From positions 620,001 through 684,000 of the forward strand of contig NZ_FNNI01000001.1 in assembly GCF_900106955.1 (NCBI RefSeq): a DNA stretch of 64,000 bases, given 5' to 3'. The notes under the pieces are model-generated. The model was not told the origin of the DNA. It saw only the letters and a program-made list of their open reading frames with translations, and ran no database searches. Shown here piece by piece: positions 18,857 through 27,246 of the stretch (its first letter is position 1; every line of letters starts with the position of its first letter). The translations under genes were made by a program, and so were the position numbers. This DNA comes from Aidingimonas halophila. Lineage in GTDB: Bacteria; Pseudomonadota; Gammaproteobacteria; Pseudomonadales; Halomonadaceae.

Positions 18857-18940
18857 ATGCAGACCGACGACACTTGCACCCGACAGTTTCCATCAGCGAC
18901 GCACCACGACAGCTCTGCCAATTGGCAGCGGGCCTGTTAG
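18857..18940 (+). CDS. Possible 27-residue leader ORF ahead of the ABC ATPase gene
   Basis: An ATG at 18857 follows AGAGGATTCC, the same ribosome-binding context used by the AstE-like gene, and opens 27 codons (MQTDDTCTRQ...NWQRAC) ending in TAG at 18938. The 91 bases from there to the ATPase start at 19032 hold no other gene. The peptide shows no run of a single amino acid as in attenuator leaders. It could be a short translated leader or simply chance after a duplicated leader segment. Confidence 0.25.
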   Translation: MQTDDTCTRQFPSATHHDSSANWQRAC

Positions 18941-19031
18941 AATCGCGTCCTTTTCCACGCCAGCCACGCAGACTCCCGACCATGTCGCCAGCAACGGCCG
19001 GCATGGCCAAACAAGTATCGGAGCCCGATTT

Positions 19032-19802
19032 ATGGCCGCTACGCCTTTGCCACTTGAAGTCCGGAATATCAAGAAACGCTTCGGCGACACGGAAGTGCTG
19101 AAGGGGCTTTCACTGCAAGCCCGCCAGGGGGATGTCATCACGCTGATCGGTGCCTCCGGCTCCGGCAAGAGCACCTTCCTGCGTTGCATGAACTTACTGG
19201 AACAGCCCAATGAAGGGGATCTGCTGGTTCATGGTGAAGAAATCCGTTTCAAGCAGACCAAGCATGGTCGGGAACCCGCCGACTGGAACCAGGTCGTGCG
19301 CATGCGCGCCAAGTTGTCGATGGTTTTCCAGAGCTTCAACCTCTGGGCACACATGACACTATTGGAGAATGTCATCGAAGCGCCGGTGCATGTCCTTGGC
19401 AAGTCCAGGAAGGAAGCCACCGACCATGCCCGTTCCCTCCTCGATCGGGTCGGCCTGGCCGATCGTGCCGACTATTACCCTGCACAGATGTCGGGCGGGC
19501 AGCAGCAACGCGGCGCCATTGCCCGGGCGCTGGCCATGGATCCGGAAGTCATGCTGTTCGATGAACCGACCTCAGCGCTCGACCCGGAGCTGGTCGGTGA
19601 TGTGCTCAAAGTCATGCGCGACCTCGCCGACGAAGGGCGTACCATGATCGTGGTGACCCACGAGATGGCCTTCGCCCGGGATGTTTCTACCCAGGTCATG
19701 TACCTGCACCAGGGCGTCGTCGAGGAAGCGGGGCCGCCCGACGACGTGCTCGGAAACCCCCGCTCCGAACGACTGCGACAATTTCTCGCGCCCAAGCACT
19801 GA
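19032..19802 (+). CDS. Basic amino acid ABC transporter ATP-binding protein (HisP/AotP-like)
   Basis: The 256-residue ATPase has Walker A GASGSGKST, Q-loop FQSFNLWAHMT, signature MSGGQQQRGAIARA, Walker B VMLFDEPTSALDPE and the switch His in VTHEMAFARDV. FNLWAHMTLLENVIEAPVHVLG is characteristic of HisP/AotP/OccP importers for histidine, arginine, ornithine or lysine. I start at the ATG at 19032 with GGAG eight bases upstream; earlier codons are unrelated to the family. It heads the permease and binding-protein genes on the same strand. Confidence 0.92.
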   Translation: MAATPLPLEVRNIKKRFGDTEVLKGLSLQARQGDVITLIGASGSGKSTFLRCMNLLEQPNEGDLLVHGEEIRFKQTKHGREPADWNQVVRMRAKLSMVFQSFNLWAHMTLLENVIEAPVHVLGKSRKEATDHARSLLDRVGLADRADYYPAQMSGGQQQRGAIARALAMDPEVMLFDEPTSALDPELVGDVLKVMRDLADEGRTMIVVTHEMAFARDVSTQVMYLHQGVVEEAGPPDDVLGNPRSERLRQFLAPKH

Positions 19803-19814
19803 GAGGCTTCAGCA

Positions 19815-20519
19815 ATGATCGACCTACATGGCTACGGTCCCCGCCTGGCGGAAGGAGCCCTTGTCACTCTCGAAGTGGCGATTCTGTCCCTGATTCTGTC
19901 CGTCGTGCTGGGACTACTCACTGCCAGCGCCAAGATGTCCCGCAGCTGGTTCCTCCATCGACTGGGTACACTGTATACGACCGTCATACGCGGCATCCCC
20001 GATCTGGTATTGATGCTGCTGCTGTTCTTCGGTGGCCAGATGGGCGTCAACGTATTCACTGACTGGCTCTATTACCAGTTCGACATTGATATCTTCATCA
20101 ATATCAATGAGTTCATTGCCGGCGTACTGACGATTGGGCTGATCTTCGGTGCCTACATGGGGGAAACCTTTCGTGGCGCCTTCATGGCGGTCGAATACGG
20201 TCAGATCGAGGCCGCCCGTGCGTACGGCATGACCAACTGGCTGGTCTTCAAGCGCGTTCGCTTCCCCCAAATGATGCGTCATGCATTACCGGGGCTCTCC
20301 AACAACTGGATGGTCCTGCTCAAGACCACGGCACTCGTCTCGGTGATCGGCTTGTCAGACATGGTTCGCATCGCATCCGAAGCGTCGAAAGCCACTCGTG
20401 AGCCCTTCACCTTCATGCTGATCGTCGGCGCCGTCTATCTCGCCATCGCCACCGTGTCGGAATGGGGTTTCGCCAGGCTTCAGAAGCGCTATAGCGTCGG
20501 CTTCGGGGAGGCAGACTGA
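19815..20519 (+). CDS. Amino acid ABC transporter permease, HisQ/AotQ type
   Basis: The 234-residue inner-membrane protein has about five spans and the EAA loop YGQIEAARAYGMTNWLVFKRVRFP. Its length and the early LHGYGPRLAEGALVTLEVAIL motif match HisQ-type permeases of polar amino acid importers. It follows the ATPase gene by 12 bases and its TGA overlaps the ATG of the next permease gene, so the two halves of the channel are translationally coupled. Confidence 0.92.
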   Translation: MIDLHGYGPRLAEGALVTLEVAILSLILSVVLGLLTASAKMSRSWFLHRLGTLYTTVIRGIPDLVLMLLLFFGGQMGVNVFTDWLYYQFDIDIFININEFIAGVLTIGLIFGAYMGETFRGAFMAVEYGQIEAARAYGMTNWLVFKRVRFPQMMRHALPGLSNNWMVLLKTTALVSVIGLSDMVRIASEASKATREPFTFMLIVGAVYLAIATVSEWGFARLQKRYSVGFGEAD

Positions 20520-21250
20520 TGCAGGCACTCATCGATTGGTTCACCGCACTGCTGGCCGACAACACGATCTTCAATGCCCAGACATTGGGGTACTATGGCA
20601 GCGGACTGGTCACAACCGTACAGTTGGTGTTTCTTTCCCTGGTCATCGGGCTGGTCATGGCCGTTCCACTCGCCATCGGCCGGAGTTCGAGGCGCCGCTG
20701 GATCAGCTTGCCGATTTTCCTCTATACCTACGTATTCCGGGGGACACCGCTGCTGATCCAGCTCTATCTGATCTATTACGGCGTCGTATTCTTCGAGGGC
20801 ATTCAGGAAACCTGGCTCTGGGTGTTTCTCGAAGACCCATTCGTGCCGGCCCTGATTGCTTTCACGCTCAATACGGCCGCCTACACGACGGAAATCTTTC
20901 GTGGCGCCATCAAGGCGACCCCGCGTGGCGAGATCGAGGCGGCGCGCGCCTACGGCATGTCTCAACGATTGATGATGCGACGTATCATTCTGCCAAGCGC
21001 GTTTCGTCGAGCATTACCCGCCTATGGCAATGAGGTCATTTTCATGCTTCATGCCAGCGCGATCGCCAGTGTGGTCACCATAATGGATCTGACCGGGGCG
21101 GCACGCTTCATCTATGCGCGCTACTACGCCCCATTCGACGCCTTCCTGTTCGTCGCGGCCATTTATCTGTGTGTGACATTCGCCATTCTCTATCTCTTCA
21201 GATATCTGGAAAAACGAATGCTGGCTCACCTGAAACCCGTGGAGCAGTGA
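20519..21250 (+). CDS. Amino acid ABC transporter permease, HisM/AotM type
   Basis: The 243-residue membrane protein has the EAA loop TPRGEIEAARAYGMSQRLMMRRI and FRGTPLLIQLYLIYYGVVF near the middle, both typical of HisM-like permeases. It pairs with the HisQ-type protein and overlaps that gene by one base (TGATG). A stem-loop follows 21 bases downstream, before the binding-protein gene. Confidence 0.92.
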   Translation: MQALIDWFTALLADNTIFNAQTLGYYGSGLVTTVQLVFLSLVIGLVMAVPLAIGRSSRRRWISLPIFLYTYVFRGTPLLIQLYLIYYGVVFFEGIQETWLWVFLEDPFVPALIAFTLNTAAYTTEIFRGAIKATPRGEIEAARAYGMSQRLMMRRIILPSAFRRALPAYGNEVIFMLHASAIASVVTIMDLTGAARFIYARYYAPFDAFLFVAAIYLCVTFAILYLFRYLEKRMLAHLKPVEQ

Positions 21251-21271
21251 TACAGGCGTCAAACGAGCGTT

Positions 21272-21301
21272 GGAAACATGGCGAATTTCAGGCATGTTTC
21301 C
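21272..21301 (+). promoter_or_regulatory. Intercistronic stem-loop between permease and binding-protein genes
   Basis: Perfect 9-base arms GGAAACATG and CATGTTTCC enclose a 12-base loop, followed by a weak TCTTTC tract. It lies in a 153-base gap inside the transport operon. It may partially stop transcription, or protect the end of the upstream or downstream transcript so that binding protein is made in excess over permease. Confidence 0.5.
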
Positions 21302-21403
21302 TCTTTCGACCTGGTCCCGGGTGCGATAACTTGGACAGGTCAACCATGCCACGATGAGACTGTGCATACAGTTTCCAAACAATAAGCTAGGGGACTCATA
21401 CCC

Positions 21404-22177
21404 ATGAATAGACTCTTGACTCTCACCATGGTCGGTGCCGCCGTAGCCATGACGGCCAGCACCACTGTACAGGCACGCGACTACGATACCGTGCGCTTCG
21501 GTGTCGACGTCCCTTACGAGCCCATGGAATACCGCGATGCGGACGGTGAACTGACCGGTTTCGATATCGATCTGGGCAATGCCTTGTGCGAGGAAATCGG
21601 TATCGAGTGCGAATGGATCGTACAGGGCTGGGACGGCATCATCCCCGGGCTACAGTCGCGCAAATACGATGCCATCATGTCGTCGATGACCATCAACGAC
21701 GATCGCCGTGAACAGGTTCTGTTCTCCGATCCGTACATCACGCCGCCCTCGGCCTGGTTCGTCCCCTCCGACTCGGAGATCGAGGACGTCTCGGAAGAGG
21801 GCCTGGAAGACTTCACCATCGGCGTACAGCGCGGGACCCTGCAGGATAACTATGCGACCGACATGTACGGTGACGTGGCCGATATCAACCGCTACGACAC
21901 TGCCGAGGACCTGGTGCTCGACATGGAGTCCGAACGTGCCGATATCGCGTTCCTGGACTTCCCGGTCGGCAAGGCGACATTGATCGACAATGACGATTAC
22001 GACTATCAGGTCATTGGCGACATGATCACCGAACCCAAGGAGTACTTCGGGGACGGTTTCGGTATCGCCTTCCGCAAGCGTGACGAAGCGTTGGCGGAGC
22101 AGTTCAACGAGGCGCTGGAAACTCTCCGGGAAAACGGCACCTACGACGAGATTTACGACAAGTACTTCTCCATGTGA
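21404..22177 (+). CDS. Basic amino acid binding protein (HisJ/ArgT/AotJ-like)
   Basis: The 257-residue protein has a signal peptide ending near residue 24 (STTVQA) and a family-3 solute-binding domain. GFDIDLGNALCEEIGIECEWIVQGWDGIIPGLQSRKYDAIMSSM is the hallmark segment of lysine-arginine-ornithine and histidine binding proteins, with an Asp that meets the ligand amino group. It ends the importer operon and is preceded by AGGGGA and its own long leader, so separate transcription is possible. Arginine or ornithine is the likeliest ligand given the AstE-like gene, but this is inference. Confidence 0.9.
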   Translation: MNRLLTLTMVGAAVAMTASTTVQARDYDTVRFGVDVPYEPMEYRDADGELTGFDIDLGNALCEEIGIECEWIVQGWDGIIPGLQSRKYDAIMSSMTINDDRREQVLFSDPYITPPSAWFVPSDSEIEDVSEEGLEDFTIGVQRGTLQDNYATDMYGDVADINRYDTAEDLVLDMESERADIAFLDFPVGKATLIDNDDYDYQVIGDMITEPKEYFGDGFGIAFRKRDEALAEQFNEALETLRENGTYDEIYDKYFSM

Positions 22178-22184
22178 TGCCCTC

Positions 22185-22213
22185 ACCGGCCCTGATTATC
22201 GATCAGGGCCGGT
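22185..22213. terminator. Terminator-like hairpin between convergent genes
   Basis: A perfect 12-base stem (ACCGGCCCTGAT and ATCAGGGCCGGT) with a 5-base loop lies between the binding-protein stop and the stop of the convergent amidotransferase gene. No T-run follows on either strand, so it would be an atypical, possibly bidirectional, terminator. Confidence 0.6.
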
Positions 22214-22220
22214 CCCGCCT

Positions 22221-22940
22221 TCACTGTCGCGCCTGTATCGAGCGCCGCATGAAATTGAGGATCCAGCGCACCATCAATTGATCGTCGACCGGCGCATGGA
22301 GAGAGGCCAACCCTTCCCGGACACGATTCGCGCCAAGGGTCGCCTGTCGCAATGTCATCAGATCCGCCGAGTAAGGCTTGGCGAACTCCGGGTGGCCCTG
22401 TACGCCCAGAAAGTGCTCGCCGACCTGCATCAGGTAATAGGGACAGAATTCACTCTCGGCCAATACATTCGCCTGTTCAGGCAGCGCGATCACCTGGTCC
22501 TGGTGACTGACGATCAGATCGAGCCCCTCTTGCCAGGGATCCATCCAATCCGCGCGACCCATCACGCGGTTGAATGACATCCCCACTCCCCACCCCTTGG
22601 GGCTCTTGATCACTTCTCCCCCCAGCGCCTTGGCCATCAACTGGTGCCCGAAGCAGATACCGACGAATGTCTTTTCCGCCTGCCACAGCCTGCGAATGAA
22701 GTCGCCCAGTGCGTCGATCCAGGGGTCACCATCATTGACGCCAAACTTGGAGCCCGTGGTCAGCCAGGCGTCGACCGCCTCGATATCTTCCGGGATCTCG
22801 CCATCCAGGCAACGCCAGACACGAAAACTCAGCGTCGGATCCACCGAGGTGAACAAGCGCTCGAACATCTCAGGATAGTTGCCATGAATGTCGCGCAACT
22901 CGGGGGCAACATCATCGCACTGCAACAGCCCTATGTTCAT
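22221..22940 (-). CDS. Class I glutamine amidotransferase-like hydrolase (possible gamma-glutamyl-amide hydrolase)
   Basis: The 239-residue protein has the full class I amidotransferase triad: Cys96 in GICFGHQ, His183 and Glu185 in GHPEF. It stands alone, without a synthetase partner domain, as do plant gamma-glutamyl peptidases and related bacterial proteins. Being the last gene of a series containing a glutamine-synthetase-like ligase, two dehydrogenases and a transporter, it could remove the gamma-glutamyl group from the oxidised product, the job PuuD does in putrescine breakdown. PuuD itself has a different sequence style. The role is inferred from place; the fold call is firm. Confidence 0.85.
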   Translation of the reverse strand: MNIGLLQCDDVAPELRDIHGNYPEMFERLFTSVDPTLSFRVWRCLDGEIPEDIEAVDAWLTTGSKFGVNDGDPWIDALGDFIRRLWQAEKTFVGICFGHQLMAKALGGEVIKSPKGWGVGMSFNRVMGRADWMDPWQEGLDLIVSHQDQVIALPEQANVLAESEFCPYYLMQVGEHFLGVQGHPEFAKPYSADLMTLRQATLGANRVREGLASLHAPVDDQLMVRWILNFMRRSIQARQ

Positions 22941-22984
22941 CGGTGAATCCCTCCTCTGTGCACGCCACGTCAGGCGGGCTCCGA

Positions 22985-24169
22985 CTACAGTTGTCCTTCG
23001 ACGGCGCGCGTAAAGATACCGGCATACTGCTCGGCATCGAATGCAATCGGGTTGGTGCCCGATGACGGGTCCGCTACCGCCATGCGGCCGACACGTTCTG
23101 CCCGCTGGGTATCGATCCCGATATCAGCCAACGTATGAGGAATGGCCAGACGTTCACGCAGGTCGAGCACCCAGTCGATCACCGCACCGATCCCCGGCTG
23201 TCGCAGATCCAGGTAACGACCGAGCCGAACCATCGGCTCGCCGATGACACGCTCATTGGCACGCAACACGTAGGGCATCAGGATGGCATTGAGCGTGCCA
23301 TGGTGGGCGTCGTACAGAGCGCCCAAGGGATGAGCCAGTGCGTGCATCCCGCCCAGACCACGCTGGAAGGCGGTCGCCCCCATGCTCGATGCCACCAGCA
23401 TGTGCATCCGTGCCTCCAGATCGTCTCCATGGCTGTAGGCCCGGGGCAGGAAGTCACGTACACGTCGAATGCCCTCGACGGCAATCCCCTCGGCCATGGG
23501 GTGATACAGCGGCGAACACCAGGCTTCGAGACAGTGCGACAAGGCGTCCATGCCGGTGGCGGCTGTCAGCCAGGCCGGCATTCCTTGCGTCAATTCCGGA
23601 TCGAGGATGACCGATGCCGGTACCATGCCAGGATGAAATATGATGCGTTTGACATGGGCTTCCTCATCGGTAATGACCGAGGCACGACCGACTTCCGAAC
23701 CGGTCCCCGCCGTCGTGGGTACAGCCACGATGGGAGGAATGGCCTCACCATCGGCCTGCTTCCAGTTATCTCCGACATCCTCCATCGACCATAATGACAA
23801 ATCGTCACGCTGACGGGCCATCAAGGCGACGGCCTTGGCGGCATCCAGTCCCGATCCCCCACCGAAAGCAATGACACCATCGTGGTCGCCCTCGCGGTAG
23901 GCCTGCACGCCATCGGCAACATTCCTGCCGGTCGGATTGCCTTTGATATCGCTGAAGATATCGACCTTCAATCCCGCTTCCCGGCAGGCCGAGACACAGG
24001 ATTGAACCATTGGCATGGCTGCCAGTCCCGGGTCGGTTACCAGTAGCGGTGCCCGCATTCCCAGGGACTCACATGACGTCGGCAGTGCCCGAATACGTCC
24101 CACGCCAGTCAGCATCGGCGCCGGATAATTCCAGGCCATGGTGAAACGGGACAGATCGTTGTGACTCAT
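22985..24169 (-). CDS. Iron-containing (group III) alcohol dehydrogenase
   Basis: The 394-residue enzyme has the nucleotide loop GGGSGLDAAK, VPTTAGTGSEV, and metal ligands in GMDALSHCLEAW (Asp and His) and GMHALAHPLGALYDAHHG (two His). It would oxidise an alcohol with NAD+ in the cytosol. I prefer the ATG at 24169, with GAGG before it, over one 27 codons upstream. Neighbours on the same strand are an aldehyde dehydrogenase and a glutamine-synthetase-like ligase, so the natural substrate may be the hydroxyl end of a gamma-glutamylated amino alcohol. This substrate is inference. Confidence 0.9.
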   Translation of the reverse strand: MSHNDLSRFTMAWNYPAPMLTGVGRIRALPTSCESLGMRAPLLVTDPGLAAMPMVQSCVSACREAGLKVDIFSDIKGNPTGRNVADGVQAYREGDHDGVIAFGGGSGLDAAKAVALMARQRDDLSLWSMEDVGDNWKQADGEAIPPIVAVPTTAGTGSEVGRASVITDEEAHVKRIIFHPGMVPASVILDPELTQGMPAWLTAATGMDALSHCLEAWCSPLYHPMAEGIAVEGIRRVRDFLPRAYSHGDDLEARMHMLVASSMGATAFQRGLGGMHALAHPLGALYDAHHGTLNAILMPYVLRANERVIGEPMVRLGRYLDLRQPGIGAVIDWVLDLRERLAIPHTLADIGIDTQRAERVGRMAVADPSSGTNPIAFDAEQYAGIFTRAVEGQL

Positions 24170-24242
24170 GATGACCTCGTTCGCAAAGTGACAAGTCCGG
24201 AGCCGTAAGCCTTCACAGGTCCTTCGGTGATGGCCCATAGCG

Positions 24243-25628
24243 TCACGCATGTTTCAGATGGAATGATTTTGGCCGTGTCAGGGTCTCGTAACCGATCCGG
24301 GACAGCGAGCAGCCTCGTCCCGAGTGTTTGACCCCGGTCCAGGCCAATTCCGGATCCAGGTAATCGCACCGGTTGGTAAACACGGTGCCGGCATCGAGCC
24401 GGGTCGCCAGCGCCTCGCCAATGGCGATATCCCGCGTGAATACCGCCGCCGTCAGCCCGAACACACTGTCGTTCATGAGTTCAACGGCTTCATCGTCCGA
24501 GCCGACCGGCATGATGCCCACGACTGGACCGAAACTCTCTTCGGTCATCACCCGCATCGAATGGTCGACTCCGGTCAGTACCTGCGGTGCAAGATAGGCG
24601 CTCCCGGGGACCGACAGCAGGTACTCGCCGGGATCGATCCAGGCCTGGGCGCCAGCCGCTACGGCCTCTTCCACCTGCCCTCTGACGAAATCCGCCGCCG
24701 CAGGTCTGACCAGAGGACCCAGGCTCGTGTCGGGATCGGTCGGCGAGCCCAGCTTCAACTGTTTGACCCAGGCAACCGCCCGCTCGACGAACGCCCCGAA
24801 AATGTCGCGATGGACATAAATCCGTTCGATGCCGCAACAACTCTGTCCGGAGTTGAAAAAGGCACCATCCATGACACCGGGAACGGCGTCATCGAGATTC
24901 ACATCGGCACGGATGTAGGCGGGATCCTTGCCGCCCAGTTCCAGGCCGGTCGCAATGAAACGCCCCGCCGCATTGCGCTCGACCATGGCCCCGCCCGCGA
25001 CCGAACCGGTAAAGGACACATGGGCGATGCGGGAATCACGAATCACCGCTTCCGTGGCATCGTGAGACATATGCAGATACTGGAAAACACCATCCGGCAG
25101 TCCGGCCTCCTCGAACGCCTGCTGAATGCGTTCCGCGCAAAGTGGCGTCTGCGCCGAGTGCTTCAATACCACGCTATTACCCGCCATGATAGCCGGCACG
25201 ATGGCATTGACCGCCGTCATGAACGGGAAATTCCAGGGTGCGACGATCAATGAGACTCCCAGCGGTTCACGCGTTATGTAACGAGTGAAGCCCGGCTTGT
25301 CGGCAAGACGGATCGGTGCCAGCGCCTCTTCGGCCAACGCGATCATGCCTCTCGCGCGCTCCTCGAACCCACCGATTTCCCCGCCACCGGCGCTGATCGG
25401 ACGCCCCATCTGCCAGGTCAATTCCTCGGTGAGCACATCGCGTCGCGCCACGAACGCATCGACCATCGCCGCACACAACCGTGCCCGCTCGATGATCGAC
25501 GTGTTCCGCCACTGACGTTGCGCGGTGACCGCCCGTTCCAGCACCGTATCGATCGTCGCCGGCTCGGCCAGTTTCCGCTCCACATAAACCGACCCATCCA
25601 CTGGAGACACCGTCTGTTGTATTGCCAT
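24243..25628 (-). CDS. NAD(P)-dependent aldehyde dehydrogenase
   Basis: The 461-residue enzyme has oxyanion Asn133 (PWNFP), general base Glu230 (LELGGKDP) and nucleophile Cys264 in GQSCCGIER, followed by EESFGPVVGIMPV. The start at 25628 has AGAGGA upstream; a start 39 codons earlier would lie within the upstream intergenic region. Gene order suggests that it takes the aldehyde made by the Fe-alcohol dehydrogenase and converts it to the acid. The 73-base gaps on either side have no terminator stem, consistent with one operon. Confidence 0.9.
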   Translation of the reverse strand: MAIQQTVSPVDGSVYVERKLAEPATIDTVLERAVTAQRQWRNTSIIERARLCAAMVDAFVARRDVLTEELTWQMGRPISAGGGEIGGFEERARGMIALAEEALAPIRLADKPGFTRYITREPLGVSLIVAPWNFPFMTAVNAIVPAIMAGNSVVLKHSAQTPLCAERIQQAFEEAGLPDGVFQYLHMSHDATEAVIRDSRIAHVSFTGSVAGGAMVERNAAGRFIATGLELGGKDPAYIRADVNLDDAVPGVMDGAFFNSGQSCCGIERIYVHRDIFGAFVERAVAWVKQLKLGSPTDPDTSLGPLVRPAAADFVRGQVEEAVAAGAQAWIDPGEYLLSVPGSAYLAPQVLTGVDHSMRVMTEESFGPVVGIMPVGSDDEAVELMNDSVFGLTAAVFTRDIAIGEALATRLDAGTVFTNRCDYLDPELAWTGVKHSGRGCSLSRIGYETLTRPKSFHLKHA

Positions 25629-25675
25629 CGACTGTTCCTCTCTTCGGCTCACGGCCCGATGCTCATGGCTCGTCG

Positions 25676-27058
25676 TCAAATGATCTCGAAATAGCGATCC
25701 AGCTCCCAGTCGGTGATAGCGCGGCGGAACTGCCGTTCTTCCCACTCACGGGTAGCGGCGAAATGCTCCACGAAGGCATCACCAAGCCACTGACGGGCCT
25801 CGCTGGAGGCTTTCAGGCGCTGGGCAGCGTCCCATAGGGTTCGTGGCAGTGCCTGATGTTCGGGATGGTCAAGTTCATACGCATTCCCCTTGACCTGTGC
25901 ATCGGGCTCAAGCCGTTGTTCGATGCCACAAAGGCCAGCAGCGATCGCGGCTGACAGTGCCAGGTAAGGATTGGCATCGGCACTCCCCAGGCGATACTCG
26001 ACCCGTTGCGATTTATCGCTACCCGGTATGACACGCAGGGCCGTCGTGCGGTTTTCCACTCCCCAGGTCGCATCGGTCGGCGCCCAGAAACCGGGGATCA
26101 ACCGCGTATAGCTATTGATGGTCGGTGCGAACATGGCCAACCACTCCGGCATCAACTTCTGCTGGCCGGCGACGAAGTGGCGCTGTATCGCGCTCATCCG
26201 ATACGGTCCTTCGGGATCGAAGAATGCCGATTTGCCGGAGGCGATATCACGCAGTGACAGATGAATATGGCCACTCTGGCCGGGGTAATCCGGGGACCAC
26301 TTGGCCATGAACGTCGCCATCAGACCCCGGCGTTGTGCCCATACCTTGGTGAATGTCTTGAACAAGGCGCCCTTGTCTCCGGCGGCCAGCGCATCATCCA
26401 CGGCGATCGCCGCTTCGAGTACGCCCGGCCCGGTCTCGGTATGCAGCCCCTCGATGGGAAAGTCCATGGCTTCGGACAACGCCAGCAGTTCATGATAGAG
26501 CTCGCTATGCACGGAACTGCGCAGCATCGAGTAGCCCATCATGTCGGGTGTCAGAGGCTTCAGATCACGAAAGCCTTTTTCCCGGATGGACTCCGGCGTT
26601 TCCTGGAACATGAAGAACTCATACTCCAGAGACCCGCAGACCTCGAAGCCCATCTCGCGCGCTCTGGCCAATACACGCTTCAATAGCCCTCTGGGACAGA
26701 TGTCGCTGGCCGGCCCGTCGAACTCGGCCAGAAACAGCAACATATCCTCGCCTTCGCTGGGCAGGTCACGGCAACTGTCAGGCACGATGGTCAGAGGGGC
26801 ATCGGGATAGCCGGTATGCCACCCCGTGAACGACACATTGTCATAGAGCTCGTCCTTGCTGTCCCAACCCAGCACCACGTCACAGAAGGAAAAGCCGCTT
26901 TCCAGCGCCGCGAAGAATTTGTCGCGTCGCATGTATTTGCCCAGCATCACGCCGTCGATATCGAACATGCCCACTTTGACATGACTCAGCCCGCGCTCCT
27001 CGACGATGCGTCGAGCGTCGTCCGCTGTCTTGATGTCTCGTGCTTGCATTCGGCTCAT
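25676..27058 (-). CDS. Glutamine-synthetase-family ligase, gamma-glutamyl-amine synthetase type
   Basis: The 460-residue protein has the type-I glutamine synthetase C-terminal domain, with ATP and metal residues in SLEYEFFMF, GPGVLEAAI, GQSGHIHLSL and ENRTTALRVIPG. It lacks the adenylylation-loop tyrosine context of housekeeping GlnA and resembles PuuA/GlnA4/IpuC-like enzymes that join glutamate to an amine other than ammonia. The start at 27058 follows GAGGGGAG. Downstream alcohol and aldehyde dehydrogenases and an amidotransferase on the same strand point to a gamma-glutamylation pathway. Candidate substrates are ethanolamine-like amino alcohols; polyamines are less likely because there is no FAD amine oxidase nearby. 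Confidence 0.85.
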   Translation of the reverse strand: MSRMQARDIKTADDARRIVEERGLSHVKVGMFDIDGVMLGKYMRRDKFFAALESGFSFCDVVLGWDSKDELYDNVSFTGWHTGYPDAPLTIVPDSCRDLPSEGEDMLLFLAEFDGPASDICPRGLLKRVLARAREMGFEVCGSLEYEFFMFQETPESIREKGFRDLKPLTPDMMGYSMLRSSVHSELYHELLALSEAMDFPIEGLHTETGPGVLEAAIAVDDALAAGDKGALFKTFTKVWAQRRGLMATFMAKWSPDYPGQSGHIHLSLRDIASGKSAFFDPEGPYRMSAIQRHFVAGQQKLMPEWLAMFAPTINSYTRLIPGFWAPTDATWGVENRTTALRVIPGSDKSQRVEYRLGSADANPYLALSAAIAAGLCGIEQRLEPDAQVKGNAYELDHPEHQALPRTLWDAAQRLKASSEARQWLGDAFVEHFAATREWEERQFRRAITDWELDRYFEII

Positions 27059-27246
27059 CGAACTCCCCTCGTTCATGACTCTTGTCATTGTTTGTCGTCA
27101 TGGATGGCCGTTCGCGCCGACGGCATGTCAGGTCCATCCATTGCAGTGTCAGTCGGCCGTCAGTCGGGTGCAAACAGCATCGCCCTGGCTGACAATCCGG
27201 CTATCGGAATCGCCGATACTGTCCGGTTGACTACGCTGTCACTTCA

